Positions 5,521 to 11,836 of a stretch of DNA of 38,377 nt are shown here, in pieces. Where the stretch lies: positions 1 to 38,377 of IMG/VR virus record IMGVR_UViG_3300009285_003105; one strand, 5' to 3'. Origin of the DNA: a virus. The notes below the pieces were generated by a model, which saw only the letters and a program-made list of their open reading frames with translations, did not search any database and was not told the DNA's origin. Every line of letters begins with the position of its first letter. The stretch's first letter is position 1. The position numbers and the translations under genes are program-made.

Positions 5521-5555
5521 GAATCTTCTCAAGGCCAAAAAAATACCTTGACAAG
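5513..5555. promoter_or_regulatory. three operator-like sites between the divergent promoters
   Basis: Three near-palindromic 9-mers are visible: CTTGTCAAG (5513-5521), CTTCTCAAG (5525-5533) and CTTGACAAG (5547-5555). The outer two overlap the -35 boxes of the two promoters. The layout resembles a three-site Cro/CI operator. The likely ligand is the YdaS/Cro-type protein encoded next to it. Confidence 0.6.
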
Positions 5556-5575
5556 GGCGCGCGGGCGGCCATAAT
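5548..5575 (+). promoter_or_regulatory. early plus-strand promoter (pL-like)
   Basis: TTGACA (5548-5553), a 16-base spacer and CATAAT (5570-5575). Initiation about seven bases downstream coincides with the A of the ATG at 5582, so the transcript is predicted to be leaderless. Confidence 0.7.
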
Positions 5576-5581
5576 CAGCTC

Positions 5582-5833
5582 ATGAAAGAAATCGAGACAC
5601 GAGTACAAGGTATTCCCTGCCGCGCATTAGTTGAATACCACGCCGCCATGAAGGGCCGGATCGAGCCAGGCAGCGGCGGCGCACCGATCGAGCCGGACGA
5701 GCCGGCGAGTGTGTACATCCTCGATATCCTCGACCGCCGTGGCCGCCCCGCCCCATGGCTGGCGCGCAAAATGACCGAGCGCGACAAAGACCGCCTCGTG
5801 AACGAGACATTTGTCCAAGTGGGGGCAATCTAG
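5582..5833 (+). CDS. first gene of the plus-strand early operon, unknown function
   Basis: This is an 83-residue protein. It begins MKEIETRVQGIPCRALVEY, has a proline/acidic linker (GGAPIEPDEPASV), then ILDRRGRPAPWLARKMT. The overall pattern resembles small uncharacterised proteins found at the head of recombination operons in proteobacterial phages. There is no helix-turn-helix, so it does not replace CI. It has no ribosome-binding site, and the predicted transcript begins at its start codon, as with lambda cI mRNA from pRM. It probably leads an operon with CsrA, Bet and the exonuclease. Confidence 0.65.
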   Translation: MKEIETRVQGIPCRALVEYHAAMKGRIEPGSGGAPIEPDEPASVYILDILDRRGRPAPWLARKMTERDKDRLVNETFVQVGAI

Positions 5834-5868
5834 CCACAACAACTAACCAGACGTTATCTAAAATGATC

Positions 5869-5887
5869 GAGGTGCGAACATGAAAAC
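5869..5887 (+). repeat. third copy of a gene-junction repeat
   Basis: GAGGTGCGAACATGAAAAC also occurs at 11481-11499 and, with one change, at 13149-13167. Each copy encodes ...E-V-R-T-stop overlapping a start M-K-T, and contains a GGAGGT-like ribosome-binding site. It marks borders of accessory genes in this genome. Confidence 0.6.
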
Positions 5888-5902
5888 CAAGGAGGAGGCA
5901 CT

Positions 5903-6388
5903 ATGCTTTTTGAAATCACGCACAAGCAAGACAGATCGGTTTTGTTCTCTTTGGAGACGGAGAGTATAAAACTGTGTGTAGAAGCAGCGGCGAGGTCTGG
6001 CACAAACCTCGGAGGCACAAACCTCGGAGGCGCAAACCTCGGAGGCGCAAACCTCAGAGGCGCAAACCTCGGAGGCGCAAACCTCGGAGGCGCAAACCTC
6101 GGAGGCGCAAACCTCGGAGGCGCAAAAATCCTTGACGATGTCATCATCACCAAAGCGCCCATTCAGATCAGCGGCTTTGAGTGGCCAGTGACCATTTGGG
6201 ATAGACACATGCAAATTGGTTGTGAGTTTCACTCGCATGAGGAGTGGCAAAATTTCTCCGAGGCGGATTGGCTCCGCATGGGATCGAAAGAAGCTCTCAA
6301 CCTGAAGCACAAGCAATTCCCGCTACTGCTTGGTTTGTGTAACTGGCACAGGCCGAAATCCGAGAAAGAAAACCAAGTGGAAGATTGA
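5903..6388 (+). CDS. pentapeptide-repeat phage protein
   Basis: This 161-residue protein has three parts: a 32-residue N-terminal segment, nine tandem pentapeptides of the A(N/T)LGG type (about residues 33-77), and a C-terminal domain containing [14 protein letters not shown]. Pentapeptide repeats form a right-handed quadrilateral beta helix. In some proteins this mimics DNA and inhibits gyrase, but here the role is unknown. The C-terminal domain with HMQIGC resembles other phage pentapeptide proteins. A strong AAGGAGGAGG ribosome-binding site precedes the ATG. The stop overlaps the csrA start (TGATG), so csrA is translationally coupled to it. Confidence 0.75.
   Translation: MLFEITHKQDRSVLFSLETESIKLCVEAAARSGTNLGGTNLGGANLGGANLRGANLGGANLGGANLGGANLGGAKILDDVIITKAPIQISGFEWPVTIWDRHMQIGCEFHSHEEWQNFSEADWLRMGSKEALNLKHKQFPLLLGLCNWHRPKSEKENQVED
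5998..6126 (+). repeat. 15-bp tandem repeats encoding pentapeptides
   Basis: About nine near-identical copies of a 15-base unit related to GGAGGCGCAAACCTC. Identity at DNA level, including silent positions, points to recent expansion by slippage or unequal recombination. Confidence 0.9.
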
Positions 6389-6567
6389 TGCTCGTGCTCA
6401 CGCGCCGCGTCGGCGAAATCATAACTATCGGTGACGACGTAACCGTCACTGTGCTCGGTATTAACAGCGGGCAGGTTAAGTTGGGCGTGCACGCGCCCAC
6501 GGATATCGAGGTGCACCGCAAGGAAATCTTCGATCGCATCAAGACCGAACAAACCAGGAGAAAGTAA
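6388..6567 (+). CDS. csrA: CsrA/RsmA RNA-binding translational regulator
   Basis: This 59-residue protein covers the full CsrA length. CsrA dimers bind GGA motifs in mRNA leaders and block or stabilise translation. The RNA-contact residues L4, R6, R7 and R44 (in VHRKEIF) are all present, as is [10 protein letters not shown] at the start. The ATG at 6388 matches the usual CsrA start and overlaps the upstream stop as TGATG; the TTG three bases earlier is unlikely. Being encoded just before Bet in the early operon suggests that the phage adjusts host or phage mRNA translation early. The targets are unknown. Confidence 0.92.
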   Translation: MLVLTRRVGEIITIGDDVTVTVLGINSGQVKLGVHAPTDIEVHRKEIFDRIKTEQTRRK

Positions 6568-6568
6568 A

Positions 6569-7387
6569 ATGCAACAGCAGGCAATTGTACAGAAGGGCAA
6601 AAACACCGGACTAATTTCAAAACTGGCTGAACGGTTCAGCGTCGAGCCAGAAAAGATGATGACCACGCTCAAGGCAACGGCCTTCAAGGTGCGCGACGGT
6701 GAAATTACCAATGAACAGATGATGGCGTTGTTGGTCGTTGCCAATCAGTACGGGCTGAATCCGTTTACCAAGGAACTATTCGCGTTCCCCGACAAGGGCG
6801 GAATCGTGCCGGTGGTTTCGGTTGATGGCTGGGCGCGAATTATCAACGAACACCCGGCCATGGATGGCGTTGAGTTTGTGGACGGCCCGGAAGAAAACGG
6901 CATCCCGGCATGGATTGAATGTGTCATCTACCGCAAGGATCGCGCACACCCGACCAAGGCACGCGAGCGATTCAAGGAAGTGAGGCGCGATACGCAGCCG
7001 TGGAAATCACATCCAGCCAGGATGATGCGCCACAAGGCGCTGATTCAATGCGCGCGAATCGCCTTCGGGTTCGCTGGAATCTATGAACAAGACGAGGCCG
7101 AGCGCATTGTTGAAATGGGCAACGCGGAAGTGGTGTCAGTCGTGCCTCCTGGCCTCGGGCCATATCCGGACGACCAGTTCAATGCCAACATAGCCGCATG
7201 GGCTCATCTCATCACGTCCGGCGGCAAGACGCCGGATAGCATCCTGAGCACCATCAGAACCAAATATACCCTGACCGCCGAGCAGGAGAACAGGATCAAG
7301 GCATTGGCCAAGCCGGCGGCGCAGGTCGATGTCGATAAGGAATGGATGGATGAGTACAACAAGGAAGAGACAAATGAAAACGCTTAA
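6569..7387 (+). CDS. bet: Bet/RecT-family single-strand annealing recombinase
   Basis: This 272-residue protein is similar in length to lambda Bet (261). It anneals complementary single strands produced by the partner exonuclease. Recognisable segments include NQYGLNPFTKELFAFPDKGG and GWARIINEHPAMDGVEF at about 52-97, and PTKARERFKEVRRDTQPW, typical of the lambda-Bet branch of the family. It has an AGGAG ribosome-binding site and begins just after csrA. It overlaps the exonuclease start by 14 bases, as expected for a functional pair. Confidence 0.92.
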   Translation: MQQQAIVQKGKNTGLISKLAERFSVEPEKMMTTLKATAFKVRDGEITNEQMMALLVVANQYGLNPFTKELFAFPDKGGIVPVVSVDGWARIINEHPAMDGVEFVDGPEENGIPAWIECVIYRKDRAHPTKARERFKEVRRDTQPWKSHPARMMRHKALIQCARIAFGFAGIYEQDEAERIVEMGNAEVVSVVPPGLGPYPDDQFNANIAAWAHLITSGGKTPDSILSTIRTKYTLTAEQENRIKALAKPAAQVDVDKEWMDEYNKEETNENA

Positions 7388-8867
7388 TCTCGTACAGAGG
7401 TCACCAGAATGGGCCGCTGTCCGCGCCACGCACTTCACCGCCAGCGAGGCGCCGGCCATGATGGGATTTTCAAAATTCAAGACACGTTCAGGCCTGTTGC
7501 GGGAGAAAGCCACCGGCCTGGTAGCGGATGTCGATGGTGCAACGCAAGCGCGTTTCAACGCCGGCCACGCCGCCGAGGAGGCGGCAAGGCCGATCGTTGA
7601 TGCGATCCTGAACACCGAACTTTTCCCGATCACGGCGAGGATTGAGATAGACGGACTCAATCTTCTGGCGTCATTCGATGGCGTCAGCATGGACGAGACG
7701 GTGGTGTGGGAAAACAAACTCAAGAACAGCAACAACACCGATCTGGCACAAGCGATCAACACCGAGCACTGGCCGCAGTTGGAACAACAGGCGCTGGTCG
7801 CTGGCTTGGATCGCGTGTACTTTACCGTCAGTGACGGCACAGTCGAGGGAACGCTCGGTCTCTGGTACGTATCGGAAACCGACCGCCGACAACGGTTGTT
7901 GGCCGGGTGGTGTCAGTTCGCCGAAGACCTGAAAAACTACCAGCCGCCAGTCGGCGAGCCCGAGGCCATCGCCGCGCCGATCCAGGCACTGCCGGCCCTG
8001 CTGGTTCAAATCGAGGGCAAGGTGCTGGCCACCAACCTCAATGCGTTCAGGTCCAAGGCATTGACTTTTATCGAGGGCATCAAGACCGACTTGTCCACGG
8101 ACCAGGACTTCGTAGATGCCGACAAAATGGGCAAGTTCCTTAAGGACGGCGAGGATCGACTGGACATGGTCAAGAGACAGGCGTTGGCGCAGACCGCCAG
8201 TATTGATGCGTTGTTCCGCGCCCTCGACGAAATCCACGACGAAATGCGGAACAAGCGCCTGATGCTGGAGAGGCTGGTAAAGATCCGCAAGGAATCTATT
8301 CGCCGGGAGATCGAGCAGTCCGGCCGGATGGCGTTTGCCGAGCACGTCACCAAGCTGAATACTCGTCTAGGCTGCGCCTACATGCCGGTGATGCCGGTGG
8401 ACTTCGCGGGCGTCATGCGCGGACTCAAGACAATCACCAGCCTGCGTAACGCCGTCGATACCGAGCTGGCGAGGGTCAAGATCGTGGCCAATGAAACAGC
8501 CGATCGTATCGAGATCAACATGAACTCGCTGCGCGACCTGGCTGCTGATTATAAGTTTCTGTTCGCCGATACCGCGCAAATCGTGTTGAAGGAAAACGGC
8601 GATTTAACCGCGCTGGTCAAGATGCGTATTGCCGAGCACAAGGAGGCCGAGGCACAGAAAGCCGAGCAGGAGCGCACCAGACAAGAGGTGGCTAGACAAC
8701 CCTCCGCGGTTGCTTCGGCGCCTCCGCCCGTTATGCCGGCCGGCGTCATTCCAGCCAATGAGCTCAAACGGCCATCCGACGTAGAGATCATCGACGTTCT
8801 GGTCAGGCACTTCGGCGTTAATCAGGGAACCGTGGTCGGTTGGCTGCGGTCGATGTTCGCCCAGTGA
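7374..8867 (+). CDS. YqaJ-type viral recombination exonuclease with long C-terminal extension
   Basis: This is a 497-residue protein. Residues 1-200 are a YqaJ/lambda-exonuclease nuclease domain: R9-SPEW, TASEAPAMMGF, D102 in SFDG, and the E-x-K pair E113/K115 in WENK, all consistent with the PD-(D/E)XK fold that digests 5' strands. The remaining 300 residues are largely helical (coiled-coil-like about 240-440) and end in a small segment resembling a helix-turn-helix (VNQGTVVGWLRS). I chose the ATG at 7374 because it has GGAAGAG upstream and starts with the nuclease domain; the in-frame 7329 start would deeply overlap bet. It partners Bet. Confidence 0.88.
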   Translation: MKTLNLVQRSPEWAAVRATHFTASEAPAMMGFSKFKTRSGLLREKATGLVADVDGATQARFNAGHAAEEAARPIVDAILNTELFPITARIEIDGLNLLASFDGVSMDETVVWENKLKNSNNTDLAQAINTEHWPQLEQQALVAGLDRVYFTVSDGTVEGTLGLWYVSETDRRQRLLAGWCQFAEDLKNYQPPVGEPEAIAAPIQALPALLVQIEGKVLATNLNAFRSKALTFIEGIKTDLSTDQDFVDADKMGKFLKDGEDRLDMVKRQALAQTASIDALFRALDEIHDEMRNKRLMLERLVKIRKESIRREIEQSGRMAFAEHVTKLNTRLGCAYMPVMPVDFAGVMRGLKTITSLRNAVDTELARVKIVANETADRIEINMNSLRDLAADYKFLFADTAQIVLKENGDLTALVKMRIAEHKEAEAQKAEQERTRQEVARQPSAVASAPPPVMPAGVIPANELKRPSDVEIIDVLVRHFGVNQGTVVGWLRSMFAQ

Positions 8868-8889
8868 TGGAACAACACTTCATCCTGCG
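8864..8889 (+). repeat. duplicated ninB start, left copy
   Basis: These 26 bases match 9859-9884, the start of ninB, at 24 of 26 positions. This copy begins in the exonuclease stop and encodes MEQHFILR, the old N terminus of NinB. The repeat brackets the inserted gene at 8912-9775. Confidence 0.8.
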
Positions 8890-8911
8890 GCCGATAATTA
8901 AAGGAGACCGC

Positions 8912-9775
8912 ATGAACATACCCGCTAAATTGCATCCGCAAAGAGAAATTCTAAGCGCCCTGGCTGCATCGGGGAATTGGATGTTCCGCATGGATGCGGA
9001 TGGAACAAGTCATAATAATTTCGTATGGCGCGGCACAGGCGAATGGACTGTCTGCGACAAATGGAGCACCAAACCCACCTGTGATAGCGGCGGATTATTC
9101 GGTCAGTCGCCGCGCGGCTGGGGCTATGCACATTTCGGGACCCGGCCGGTATTTTGCGAAACTGACAGCATCCAAGTGCCCGTTGGTTCTGACAAAATAA
9201 AAACACCACGTGCCAAAATCCTTTTCACCGGTGGCGAGGCGCTACAGGCGCTGGTGACAGTCTGTCCACAATTCGGCGGCTCGCTCGATCTGAGCGGCTG
9301 CAACCTGGAAGGCATCGTCCTCCCGACCAGGGTCGGCGGCTCGCTCGATCTGCGCGGCCGCAACCTGAAAGGCATCGTCCTCCCGACCAGGGTCGGCGGC
9401 TCGCTCGATCTGCGCGGCCGCAACCTGGAAGGCATCGTCCTCCCGACCAGGGTCGGCGGCTCGCTCTATCTGCGCGACTGCAACCTGAAAGGCATCGTCC
9501 TCCCGACCAGGATCGGCAGCTCGCTCGATCTGAGCGGCTGCAACCTGAAAGGCATCGTCCTCCCGACCAGGGTCGGCGGCTCGCTCTATCTGCGCGACTG
9601 CAACCTGGAAGGCATCGTCCTCCCGACCAGGGTCGGCGGCTCGCTCTATCTGCGCGGCTGCAACCTGGAAGGCATCGTCCTCCCGACCAGGATCGGCGGC
9701 TCGCTCGATCTGCGCGACTGCAACCTGAAAGGCATCGTCCTCCCGACCAGATATAAATCGAAATTGATTCTCTAA
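8912..9775 (+). CDS. leucine-rich 20-residue tandem-repeat protein
   Basis: This is a 287-residue protein. The N-terminal 115 residues are a non-repeated domain with several tryptophans, followed by eight tandem 20-residue units of the form GGSLDLRGCNLEGIVLPTRV and a short tail. The regular L-x-L-x-x-C-x-L-x-x-I-x-L-P spacing predicts a solenoid, either leucine-rich or beta-helix-like, suited to protein or sugar binding. The ATG at 8912 has AAGGAG upstream; an in-frame ATG at 8867 would add the leftover NinB N terminus. It sits between the exonuclease and ninB, bounded by a 26-bp duplication, so it looks like a recent accessory insertion. The role is unknown. Confidence 0.75.
   Translation: MNIPAKLHPQREILSALAASGNWMFRMDADGTSHNNFVWRGTGEWTVCDKWSTKPTCDSGGLFGQSPRGWGYAHFGTRPVFCETDSIQVPVGSDKIKTPRAKILFTGGEALQALVTVCPQFGGSLDLSGCNLEGIVLPTRVGGSLDLRGRNLKGIVLPTRVGGSLDLRGRNLEGIVLPTRVGGSLYLRDCNLKGIVLPTRIGSSLDLSGCNLKGIVLPTRVGGSLYLRDCNLEGIVLPTRVGGSLYLRGCNLEGIVLPTRIGGSLDLRDCNLKGIVLPTRYKSKLIL
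9274..9751 (+). repeat. eight 60-bp tandem repeats
   Basis: Eight nearly identical 60-base units, each holding GGCATCGTCCTCCCGACCAG, encode 20-residue repeats. Variation is limited to a few codons (D/Y, S/R, C/R, E/K), consistent with recent copy-number change. Confidence 0.92.
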
Positions 9776-9858
9776 TTGCCCAATGAGACAACCAATAAGC
9801 AAGGAGACCGGGAACATGATTAAAGAAACGAAAGCCTTCTGCATTTGAGGAAAGCGGC

Positions 9859-10299
9859 GTGACGGAACAACACTTCATTCTGCGCGACGGACACGTCCGC
9901 GATCGGGCTATGCTGGCGATCAACACCATGCCGCTAAAACCGACCCTGATGGAGGTGGTCATTCGGCCGTGCGAGAAAACCCGCACCCTGGGCCAAAATG
10001 CCCGATACTGGGCGACCCTCTCGGAGCATCTGCGACAGATAAACGCCACAGTGAATCAAATCGCCTCCGATTCCGGTCATACGCCGTTGGAGATAAAACG
10101 CGGATTGGCCGGACAATTGGCACCCGAGGAGATAGCTATTCTATTTGCCACGCGACCGGAGGTCGCCCATGAGGTGCTGAAGATGGTCTGCAACATTCCG
10201 ACAAGCACGCGGCTCGGCACAAAAAAATCCATAGAATTCGAGGAGCGTGTGACCGCCGCGATGGACGGAATCCTGGCCCTCGCGCGAGGACTGACATGA
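9859..10299 (+). CDS. ninB: NinB-family recombination protein
   Basis: This 146-residue protein matches lambda NinB (Orf) in length and layout: RPCEKTRTLGQNARYWATL near the middle, then a helical C-terminal half. NinB binds single-stranded DNA and acts as a recombination mediator with Bet and exonuclease. The start is a GTG at 9859. The duplicated copy at 8864 shows that the ancestral start (GTGATGGAACAAC) overlapped the exonuclease stop, so these two genes were adjacent before the repeat-protein gene entered. Confidence 0.88.
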   Translation: MTEQHFILRDGHVRDRAMLAINTMPLKPTLMEVVIRPCEKTRTLGQNARYWATLSEHLRQINATVNQIASDSGHTPLEIKRGLAGQLAPEEIAILFATRPEVAHEVLKMVCNIPTSTRLGTKKSIEFEERVTAAMDGILALARGLT

Positions 10300-10610
10300 T
10301 TCGAACCGACACGGAACAATGCTGGATGGACGCCGTGCGGGCGGTCGGGTGCATCATGTGCCGCCGTTTCGGTCAGTCCATTGGAGCGAATAAAATCGAG
10401 CTGCATCATGTGGCGGAAGGCTCCGGAATGCGTTCGCAATTTGCCATTGCGCCTTTGTGCTCTGAACATCATCGCGGTTCCGCCGGCCTGCATGGCCTGG
10501 GGGTGAAACGATTCATCGCCTTGTATCGCCCCCACGGGGACACCGAATACGGTCTATTGGTTTGGACAAACGAGGACTTGGCCGGACAATGGAGGAAATA
10601 TGATCATTGA
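10296..10610 (+). CDS. Ref-like HNH nuclease family protein
   Basis: This is a 104-residue protein with a zinc/HNH arrangement: CIMC at 19-22, LHHV at about 37-40, PLCSEHHRG at about 53-61 and GLHGLG at about 64-69. This is the pattern of phage Ref-type (recombination enhancement) HNH proteins; P1 Ref is a RecA-dependent nuclease. The ATG overlaps the ninB stop (ATGA-type overlap at 10296-10299). The recombination-gene context supports a DNA-processing role. Activity depends on histidines that I can see but not test. Confidence 0.75.
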   Translation: MIRTDTEQCWMDAVRAVGCIMCRRFGQSIGANKIELHHVAEGSGMRSQFAIAPLCSEHHRGSAGLHGLGVKRFIALYRPHGDTEYGLLVWTNEDLAGQWRKYDH

Positions 10611-10743
10611 GCAATCCGCCGTCAAAATCGTCGTACGCGCGCCTAGACGCAAACTTTGCGCGCGCATCATGTGGTTGCCGCTTGCACGCTTTAAACGATT
10701 GCGCTTGGAACAATTGGCCTCGGGTAAGATTAGGTTGGCTTAA
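10600..10743 (+). CDS. 47-residue basic protein, unknown function
   Basis: This short, very basic protein (starts MIIEQSAVKIVVRAPRRK, ends ASGKIRLA) has an excellent GGAGG five bases before its ATG and overlaps the end of the HNH gene by 11 bases, so it is probably translated by coupling. It may be a nucleic-acid binder judging by charge. No family is recognised. Confidence 0.55.
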   Translation: MIIEQSAVKIVVRAPRRKLCARIMWLPLARFKRLRLEQLASGKIRLA

Positions 10744-10772
10744 TCAATCGTAAAATGACCAAGGAGACTTCA

Positions 10773-11426
10773 ATGGACGAAGACACAAAGCTGTTAATCA
10801 AATCCTATACCGCATTTTGGGTCGTGTTGACGCTGATCCTGGCGGCGTTTTTGTTCGTCAAGGACGCCTGCGCCGCTACACCTTTCGTCGAAGTCGGGCA
10901 ATCCAAATACGAAAAGCCTCCATGCGGTTTGTGGCATCAAGAATGTGCGGGTTATACGGTAGATTGGAATATGAAGCCCTCGATGTTCCGGGTCGGGCTA
11001 GATCATAATGGCTGGCGTCTTTCATATGCCGATCTGGGTGTCTATTCCATGGCTGGATATGCCTCTCAAAATGAGGACTGCATCCTCGCCGGAGGCGGGC
11101 AAAGTTGCCCGGGGCCCATTGATTTTTACGCAACGTCCGGTTCGATGCGTGCGTTTTTGTTGTCTCGCGTATTCGGCCGGCGCGCCTTTTGGGAAATTGG
11201 CGCAGGTAGTTTCAGACAATCTTTTTCATTATGGAAAGACGATGGATATGCATTCGACGAAATGCTTCATGGTTTTGGATGGATGACAGGGGTAGGCATG
11301 CGCAGAGGAAATCTATCGCTCGGCTGGTATGTTTATATCACCGATATCGGCGGTAGATTCAACGAGCATGGCTTCATGGCGGGGGTAGGACAGGCTAATA
11401 CGATTGCATTAGGATGGAGATTCTAG
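10773..11426 (+). CDS. exported outer-membrane beta-barrel-like protein (Lom-like moron)
   Basis: This is a 217-residue protein. It has a charged start, a hydrophobic signal segment (about residues 12-30, FWVVLTLILAAFLFV) and a likely cleavage after DACA. The mature part has alternating hydrophobic/polar strands rich in glycine and aromatics, ending in ALGWRF. A terminal phenylalanine is the usual recognition signal for outer-membrane barrel assembly. Lambda Lom is a phage-encoded barrel of this type, and such proteins change the surface of infected or lysogenic cells. The ATG at 10773 has AAGGAGA upstream. It may block superinfection or alter the envelope; this is inference. A remnant of a paralogue lies at 2648. 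Confidence 0.65.
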   Translation: MDEDTKLLIKSYTAFWVVLTLILAAFLFVKDACAATPFVEVGQSKYEKPPCGLWHQECAGYTVDWNMKPSMFRVGLDHNGWRLSYADLGVYSMAGYASQNEDCILAGGGQSCPGPIDFYATSGSMRAFLLSRVFGRRAFWEIGAGSFRQSFSLWKDDGYAFDEMLHGFGWMTGVGMRRGNLSLGWYVYITDIGGRFNEHGFMAGVGQANTIALGWRF

Positions 11427-11437
11427 AGGAGATTACC

Positions 11438-11494
11438 ATGACCCATGAAAATTCTGAACGGTCTACGTGGTGCAACCCGGAGGTGCGAACATGA
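11438..11494 (+). CDS. 18-codon leader ORF ending in the junction repeat
   Basis: A very short frame (MTHENSERSTWCNPEVRT) has a GAGGAG ribosome-binding site, and its stop overlaps the next start (ATGA). Its last six residues equal the C terminus of the 11837 protein, so it looks like a fusion between an unrelated start and the tail of a related gene. It may serve only to couple translation. Confidence 0.3.
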   Translation: MTHENSERSTWCNPEVRT

Positions 11495-11501
11495 AAACAT
11501 T
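11473..11501 (+). repeat. direct repeat flanking an accessory gene pair, left copy
   Basis: These 29 bases match 13141-13169 at 28 positions. Both copies encode N-P-E-V-R-T-stop overlapping a start M-K-T. They bracket the genes at 11491 and 11837. Confidence 0.8.
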
Positions 11502-11835
11502 CATTGACCAAGCAGCGCAGGGCGACCTGCTTATCACCCGCGTCGGCGCGCTTCCTCGCGGAGCAACGGCGGTGGCGGCGCGGGATGGACGCCACGTGTT
11601 GGCGCACAGCGAGACCGGTCACGATCACGCGATCGCGGATCGACCGGGGGTGGAGTATTTCGTCACCGGCGATCCGCTGGTGGCGTATCTGCGCGTCGCG
11701 GACGAAGTGGAGGCGTTGTTAGAGCACGAGCGATTTTTCGACGCCCACGAATCGCTGCTGATCGGGGGCGGCGTCTACGAGATTCGTCGCCAGCGCGAGC
11801 GCGCGCCGCAGGGGTGGCGGCGAACGGAGGATTGA
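11491..11835 (+). CDS. small phage protein of a widespread unknown family
   Basis: This is a 114-residue acidic protein. Recognisable segments are GDLLITRVGALPRGA, VLAHSETGHDHAI, YLRVADEVEALLEHERF and IRRQRERAPQGWRR. The same series (GD-x-LI, HSETGH-x-H, LEHERH, YEVRRQRE) occurs in uncharacterised phage and prophage proteins that sit next to DUF6745-type repeat proteins, as here. The conserved histidines suggest a metal or ligand site. The ribosome-binding site is CCGGAGGTG within the junction repeat. The stop is two bases from the next ATG, so the two genes probably act together. Confidence 0.65.
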   Translation: MKTFIDQAAQGDLLITRVGALPRGATAVAARDGRHVLAHSETGHDHAIADRPGVEYFVTGDPLVAYLRVADEVEALLEHERFFDAHESLLIGGGVYEIRRQRERAPQGWRRTED

Positions 11836-11836
11836 C

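Noticed and set aside
5842-5860. CTAACCAG ... GTTAT near 5845, similar to the attC1 start
   Set aside because: Too short, with no paired arms; probably coincidence.
5998-6126. Regularly spaced repeats considered as CRISPR
   Set aside because: Units are contiguous and in frame with no spacers; they encode pentapeptides. The 60-bp and 12-bp arrays are rejected for the same reason.
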